Positions 60,369 through 64,000 of a DNA stretch of 64,000 nt are shown in pieces. The stretch lies in contig NZ_LMPS01000004.1 in NCBI RefSeq assembly GCF_001424405.1, forward strand, positions 1,050,537 to 1,114,536, in the 5' to 3' direction. Positions within the stretch are counted from its first letter, which is position 1; each line of letters begins with the position of its first letter. This DNA is from Dyadobacter sp. Leaf189 (GTDB lineage: Bacteria; Bacteroidota; Bacteroidia; Cytophagales; Spirosomataceae). The position numbers were made by a program, and so were the translations under genes. The notes below the pieces were generated by a model that was not told the DNA's origin, made no database searches, and was given only the letters and a program-made list of their open reading frames with translations.

Positions 60369-61844
60369 TTACCTGAAAGAAGCGTAGTTGTCGGTGAGCT
60401 TGGGTTTGGGATCATGAAGTATCCAGAGACCGATGAAGGTAATCAGCCCGTTTATAATCAATCTTTCAAACCCGAACTTATATCCGTTAAACCACTCAGC
60501 TGAGTGATCGTTGATAACGTAAGTCAGAATGGGCGCCAGAATGCAGACCAGCGGAACCCAGCGGTCTTTAACCGGTCTTTTCAAAAATGCGCCGAAGGAG
60601 AAAAGTCCGAGTAATGGTCCGTAGGTATAACCTGCAAGATCAAAAACGGCCGTGATTACTTCTTTGCTGTTCAATCTATTGAAGATGAGAATAACCAGGT
60701 AGAAGATCACAGAGAACATGATGTGCACCCAGAATTTAATGGATGAGCGCTTTTCCTCTGGCCGCTTTTCGATGTTCATGAAATCAATGCAAAATGCAGT
60801 TGTCAGCGCAGTCAATGCAGAGTCGGAACTGGCGTAAGTGGCGGCAGTAATGCCTAGCAAGAACGTGATACCTACCAGTAACCCAAGGTGGTTGAGCGCA
60901 AGCATCGGATAGAAATCGTCTGTCTTTGCTGTTGCCGGGATACCCTGCGCTTCTGCATATACGTAAAGCAATGCACCAAGAGACAGGAACAGGAAGTTGA
61001 CGATCACAAGCACGACTGTAAACCAGAACATGTTCTTCTGCGCCTCGCCTATGTTCTTACAAGTGAGGTTCTTTTGCATTAGATCCTGATCAAGGCCGGT
61101 CATTACAATGGCAATAAATACGCCGGCAAAGAATTGCTTGAAGAAGTTCTTGGGATCATTGGTTTCCCAGTACAAGATCTTCGAGTATTTGCTCTGGTCT
61201 ACCGCATTCCAGATATCCCCTATCCCGTTCAGATTTAATTCTCTTGACACCAAAACGATCGTCAGAACGACCGCAGTAATCAGAAAGAAAGTCTGCAAAG
61301 TATCTGTTACTATAATGGTTTTCACCCCCCCTTTAAAGGTATAAATCCAGATCAGAAATATGGTAATTGCGACTGCCACCTCAAATGGAACACCCAACGG
61401 CTTGAAAAGGGCCAGCTGCAAAACCTGCGCAGCCACATAAAGCCTTACGGCAGAGCCAATTGTACGCGAAAGCAAAAAGAAGCCGGAACCAGTTTTATAC
61501 GACCAGAAACCAAAACGCTGTTCTAGGTAACTGTAAATGGAAATCAGGTTGAGGCGGTAATAAAGTGGCATCAGCACGGTACCAATTACAAAGTATCCCA
61601 GAATATACCCGATCACTACCTGGAAATATGAAAACTGGATGTTGGCAACCGCACCTGGCACTGAAACAAACGTGACCCCTGAAAGTGAAGTTCCGATCAT
61701 GCCGAATGCCACCAGGTACCACGGAGACTGGCGGTTAGCAGTAAAAAATGTATTCGTATCCGCCCCTCTGGAAGTGTAAATAGAGACCGTAATCAGCATC
61801 CCGAAATAGACTACCAATATGACCAGCGAGATATAAGGATTCAT
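60369..61844 (-). CDS. Sodium:solute symporter family protein
   Basis: The 491-residue protein has about thirteen membrane segments. FGMIGTSLSGVTFVSVPGAV in segment 2 and the LGLLVGITFLLGITAATYASSDSALTALTTAFCIDF signature with the paired Ser-Ser near residue 335 are the Na+-binding parts of SSS transporters (LeuT fold). The substrate may be a sugar, proline, pantothenate or sialic acid; sequence alone does not say. A single gene, divergent from clpS, with no catabolic neighbours. Confidence 0.9.
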   Translation of the reverse strand: MNPYISLVILVVYFGMLITVSIYTSRGADTNTFFTANRQSPWYLVAFGMIGTSLSGVTFVSVPGAVANIQFSYFQVVIGYILGYFVIGTVLMPLYYRLNLISIYSYLEQRFGFWSYKTGSGFFLLSRTIGSAVRLYVAAQVLQLALFKPLGVPFEVAVAITIFLIWIYTFKGGVKTIIVTDTLQTFFLITAVVLTIVLVSRELNLNGIGDIWNAVDQSKYSKILYWETNDPKNFFKQFFAGVFIAIVMTGLDQDLMQKNLTCKNIGEAQKNMFWFTVVLVIVNFLFLSLGALLYVYAEAQGIPATAKTDDFYPMLALNHLGLLVGITFLLGITAATYASSDSALTALTTAFCIDFMNIEKRPEEKRSSIKFWVHIMFSVIFYLVILIFNRLNSKEVITAVFDLAGYTYGPLLGLFSFGAFLKRPVKDRWVPLVCILAPILTYVINDHSAEWFNGYKFGFERLIINGLITFIGLWILHDPKPKLTDNYASFR

Positions 61845-61919
61845 TAAAAAAGGGGCTGTTTGGGATTGATGGAGCGACGGATTAAAAGCCTAATGCTTCT
61901 TATAATCTGCGTTTTTAAT

Positions 61920-61927
61920 TAGATTTG
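61920..61927 (+). promoter_or_regulatory. -7 type promoter box upstream of clpS
   Basis: TAGATTTG matches TANNTTTG and lies 26 bases before the ATG at 61953. No clear -33 box was found in the AT-rich region upstream. Confidence 0.5.
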
Positions 61928-61952
61928 CTAATCAAACAGAAATTTGGTTGTT

Positions 61953-62228
61953 ATGCAAGCGCTGACAGAAACAGATGTAGAAATTCTGGAAGAAACGATT
62001 GACACCGACATTAAAAAGCTGGTTATTTATAATGACGATGTGAATACTTTTGACTGGGTCATAGATACTTTGATAGAGGTGTGCGGGCATTCGAGCGAGC
62101 AGGCTGAACAATGTACGATCATTATACATTATAAGGGAAAATGTTCCGTCAAAGAGGGAGCATTTGAGGAACTCGCCGGCATGCGGAACGAAATTTGCCG
62201 GAGAGGTATTTCAGCCGAAATACATTAA
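61953..62228 (+). CDS. clpS: ClpS adaptor of the Clp protease
   Basis: ATG 61953 gives a 91-residue protein. LVIYNDDVNTFDWVIDTLIEVCGHSSEQAEQCTIIIHYKGKCSVKEG contains the N-degron pocket elements (Asn-Asp, the TFDxVI helix, HYKGK as the form of HxxGK). ClpS hands proteins with destabilising N-termini to ClpAP or, in organisms without ClpA, ClpCP. The end is ten bases before recR; the two genes are likely co-transcribed. Confidence 0.92.
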   Translation: MQALTETDVEILEETIDTDIKKLVIYNDDVNTFDWVIDTLIEVCGHSSEQAEQCTIIIHYKGKCSVKEGAFEELAGMRNEICRRGISAEIH

Positions 62229-62238
62229 CCTTACGCAC

Positions 62239-62853
62239 ATGAATTATCCCTCGCGACTGATTGAGGATGCAGTAAACGAAATCTCCCGACTTCCCGGAAT
62301 TGGTAAAAAGACCGCGCTGCGGCTGGCATTACATTTGCTTAAAAGAGAAGAAGAACAAACCCGGTCTCTCTCGAATGCCCTGCTTGACATGCGTACCAAA
62401 ACCACTTATTGCGCCAAATGCCACAATATCGCCGACGACATTTACTGCAACATCTGCGCAAACCAGAAGCGTGATCAAAGCATGATTTGTGTGGTAGTGG
62501 ATACGCGGGATGTACTTGCCATTGAATCTACTAATCAATACAAAGGTTTATATCACGTGCTTGGGGGCATCATTTCACCTTTGGAGGGGATTGGCCCTTC
62601 CGATCTGCATATCGATTCACTGATCGGGCGCGTTGAGAACCCGGAGGATTTTGCGCAGGTTCAGGAGATTATTCTTGCATTGAGTCCTACCATGGAGGGC
62701 GATACTACTGCATTTTATTTACAAAAGCGGCTTAAATCCACAGGAGTAAAAATAAGTACCATTGCCCGCGGAGTACCCATTGGCGGAGACCTGGAATATG
62801 CCGATGAAATCACGCTGGGACGCAGTATCATAAGTCGGGTGGCTTATGATTGA
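62239..62853 (+). CDS. recR: Recombination protein RecR
   Basis: ATG 62239 (MNYPSRLIEDAVNEISRLPGIGKKTALRLALHLL) gives the usual 204 residues; an in-frame start at 62164 would overlap clpS. The N-terminal helix-hairpin-helix holds LPGIGKKTA. Four Cys in TTYCAKCHNIADDIYCNICAN form the zinc finger, and VVVDTRDVLAIESTNQYKGLYHVLGGIISPLEGIGP the Toprim domain. RecR loads RecA in the RecFOR pathway of gap repair. It lies after clpS. Confidence 0.95.
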   Translation: MNYPSRLIEDAVNEISRLPGIGKKTALRLALHLLKREEEQTRSLSNALLDMRTKTTYCAKCHNIADDIYCNICANQKRDQSMICVVVDTRDVLAIESTNQYKGLYHVLGGIISPLEGIGPSDLHIDSLIGRVENPEDFAQVQEIILALSPTMEGDTTAFYLQKRLKSTGVKISTIARGVPIGGDLEYADEITLGRSIISRVAYD

Positions 62854-62878
62854 TTAATAACAATTTCAATGAATAGTT

Positions 62879-63589
62879 ATGAATAGAACAGATTTTTTGC
62901 GGACACTTGCCGGTGGAGCACTTACTGCCGGAGCATTGGCCAATCACACATTTGCCGGAGATTCGGGAATGATACTGGCGGAAACGGCGCCATTCAAACA
63001 AAACCCGCTTCCTTACGACTTTGCCGCTCTGGAACCGAGTATTGATAAAATGACCATGGAAATCCATTACGGAAAGCACCACGCAGCTTACGTGAAAAAT
63101 CTGAACGATGCAGTGAAAGGGACTGAGTTTGAGAAGAAGTCGTTGGAAGAAATCATCAAGTCTGTGGGCAAAGCGCCAGCGGCAATCCGCAACAATGGCG
63201 GCGGTCATTGGAACCATACATTTTTCTGGGAAGTAATGGGCCCGAAAAAAGGTAATGGACCAACAGGTGCAGTTTCAGATGCAATTAATGCGCAATTCGG
63301 CTCTCTGGAAAAGTTTAAAGAAGAGTTCGGCAAAGCAGCTACTACTCGGTTCGGTTCTGGCTGGGCGTGGCTGGTTGCAAAAGGCGGAAAATTGTCAGTT
63401 GGATCTACTCCAAACCAGGATAACCCGCTAATGGATGTATCCGAACTAAAAGGTACACCAATTCTCGGACTGGATGTTTGGGAACACGCTTACTATCTGC
63501 ATTACCAAAACAAAAGACCAGATTACATCAAAGCATTCTGGGATGTTGTGAATTGGGAGAAAGTAGCGGATAATATGAAGAAGGCTTAA
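62879..63589 (+). CDS. Exported Fe/Mn superoxide dismutase
   Basis: The 236-residue protein begins [30 protein letters not shown], a hydrophobic signal that looks like a twin-arginine type but with only one Arg. The SOD fold follows with metal ligands His ([12 protein letters not shown]), His ([13 protein letters not shown]), Asp and His ([21 protein letters not shown]). GSGWAWLV and the preceding [15 protein letters not shown] match SodA/SodB. It dismutates superoxide, here in the periplasm. Metal choice (Fe or Mn) cannot be told. It lies 26 bases after recR. Confidence 0.93.
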   Translation: MNRTDFLRTLAGGALTAGALANHTFAGDSGMILAETAPFKQNPLPYDFAALEPSIDKMTMEIHYGKHHAAYVKNLNDAVKGTEFEKKSLEEIIKSVGKAPAAIRNNGGGHWNHTFFWEVMGPKKGNGPTGAVSDAINAQFGSLEKFKEEFGKAATTRFGSGWAWLVAKGGKLSVGSTPNQDNPLMDVSELKGTPILGLDVWEHAYYLHYQNKRPDYIKAFWDVVNWEKVADNMKKA

Positions 63590-63644
63590 GAAGGAGGAGG
63601 AAGGAAAGGGACGAGGGAGGAAGGAGGTAACGGTAGGCAACACC

Positions 63645-63710
63645 TTGTCACCCTGAGCGGAGTCGAAGGGCATTGCGCACGATGCCCTTCGACTCCGCTC
63701 AGGGTGACAA
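63645..63710. repeat. Perfect 29-base-pair palindromic repeat
   Basis: Arms 63645-63673 and 63682-63710 are exact complements with an eight-base loop. The arms run TTGTCACCCTGAGCGGAGTC through GAAGGGCAT. The spacer is flanked by purine-rich sequence on the left (63588-63633) and a T6 run plus pyrimidine tract on the right. Both the hairpin and T6 suit termination after the SOD gene. Degenerate copies of the same sequence occur at 9193-9267. Confidence 0.9.
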
Positions 63711-63735
63711 ACTTTTTTCCCTCCTCCCTTACTAT

Positions 63736-64000
63736 CTAATTACAAAACGAAGAAATCACTTTATAAGCCTGCTGATAGCCCAGTTCTCCGGCTTTGCTGA
63801 GATCCAGACAACCATCGTTGATTTCACCCAGGCTGTTTTTCAAAATTCCCCTCAGGTAATATGCTTCCGGATAGTCGGAGCGGAGTTTGATGGAACTTGT
63901 AAAATCCAGTACAGCTCCCATTTGATCGCCGCTGGCAGAGCGGATCATTGCCCGGGAAAAATATGCATTCGAGTAAGTTGGACTAAGCTCTACTGCTGTT
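63736..64000 (-). CDS. TPR-repeat protein, C-terminal part, cut by window edge
   Basis: The frame is open through the right edge, so only the last 88 residues are seen (stop at 63736-63738). Two TPR units are clear: AVELSPTYSNAYFSRAMIRSASGDQ followed by MGAVLDFTSSIKLRSDYPEAYYLRGILKNSLGEINDGCLDLSKAGELG, with the consensus A-Y-x-x-R-G and A-x-x-D-F/L positions. TPR proteins serve as protein-interaction scaffolds; the N-terminal domains and location are unknown. Met63948 is internal, not the start. Confidence 0.85.
   Translation of the reverse strand, partial: TAVELSPTYSNAYFSRAMIRSASGDQMGAVLDFTSSIKLRSDYPEAYYLRGILKNSLGEINDGCLDLSKAGELGYQQAYKVISSFCN

Noticed and set aside
1..64000. CRISPR array, tRNA, rRNA, insertion sequence or prophage
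   Set aside because: No regularly spaced direct repeats, cloverleaf-like genes, transposase or phage structural genes were recognised.

Overview
The window reads as chromosomal DNA of a Bacteroidota bacterium of the order Cytophagales, most like Dyadobacter or a close Spirosomaceae relative. This rests on gene content (DUF5618, DUF3109 and DivIVA-type genes, twin-arginine Gfo/Idh/MocA oxidoreductase with a sugar epimerase, carboxynorspermidine-synthase-type reductase, a complete ebo cluster), on promoter-like TANNTTTG boxes instead of the E. coli consensus, and on moderate GC. It is a judgement from recognised families, not from a search. No rRNA, tRNA, CRISPR array or insertion sequence was seen.

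Layout. 1-500: an Xre-RES toxin-antitoxin pair cut by the left edge. 0.5-5.1 kb: aminotransferase, Nudix hydrolase, and a LacI-family regulator divergent from tagaturonate reductase (uxaB). 5.1-6.4 kb: a solitary YhcG/DUF1016 PD-(D/E)XK nuclease and an AT-rich spacer, possibly acquired. 6.4-10.8 kb: ATP-grasp enzyme and two metallopeptidases. 10.9-15.1 kb: UbiA-like membrane protein with a methyltransferase, RarD, a beta-barrel protein and a Cof-type HAD phosphatase. 15.1-18.2 kb: fabF, DUF2798, an SDR and a TetR regulator, with two near-identical palindromic operators. 18.2-25.7 kb: PQQ-type lipoprotein dehydrogenase, DUF2911, serine hydrolase, DEAD-box helicase, sialidase-like lipoprotein, gpsA. 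25.8-30.2 kb: TolC and HlyD without an inner-membrane pump, and an SpmA/SpmB fusion. 30.3-39 kb: small lipoprotein, sugar epimerase with Gfo/Idh/MocA partner, Na+/H+ antiporter, subtilase, aminopeptidase P, DUF5618, MgtC.

39.2-45.7 kb is the most notable locus: a gap-free six-gene eboABCDEF operon (EboA, TatD-like EboB, UbiA-like EboC, dehydroquinate-synthase-like EboD, TIM-barrel EboE, phosphodiesterase-fold EboF). The family is linked to export of secondary metabolites, but its chemistry is largely unsolved. Here EboF appears to lack canonical metal ligands of its superfamily while EboD keeps its metal triad.

45.7-64 kb: second PQQ-type dehydrogenase preceded by a start-occluding hairpin, carboxynorspermidine-synthase-like gene, folB and DivIVA-like gene, WD40 protein, phosphopantetheinyl transferase, SirB1-like protein, a galE-rfbB-rfbA block (no rfbC or rfbD), O-methyltransferase, a lytic transglycosylase with LysM repeats, DUF3109 and an alkyltransferase-like protein, a sodium:solute symporter, clpS, recR, an exported superoxide dismutase, a long palindromic repeat, and a TPR gene cut by the right edge. 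Convergent pairs are separated either by long perfect hairpins or by nothing at all, with overlapping or abutting stop codons.
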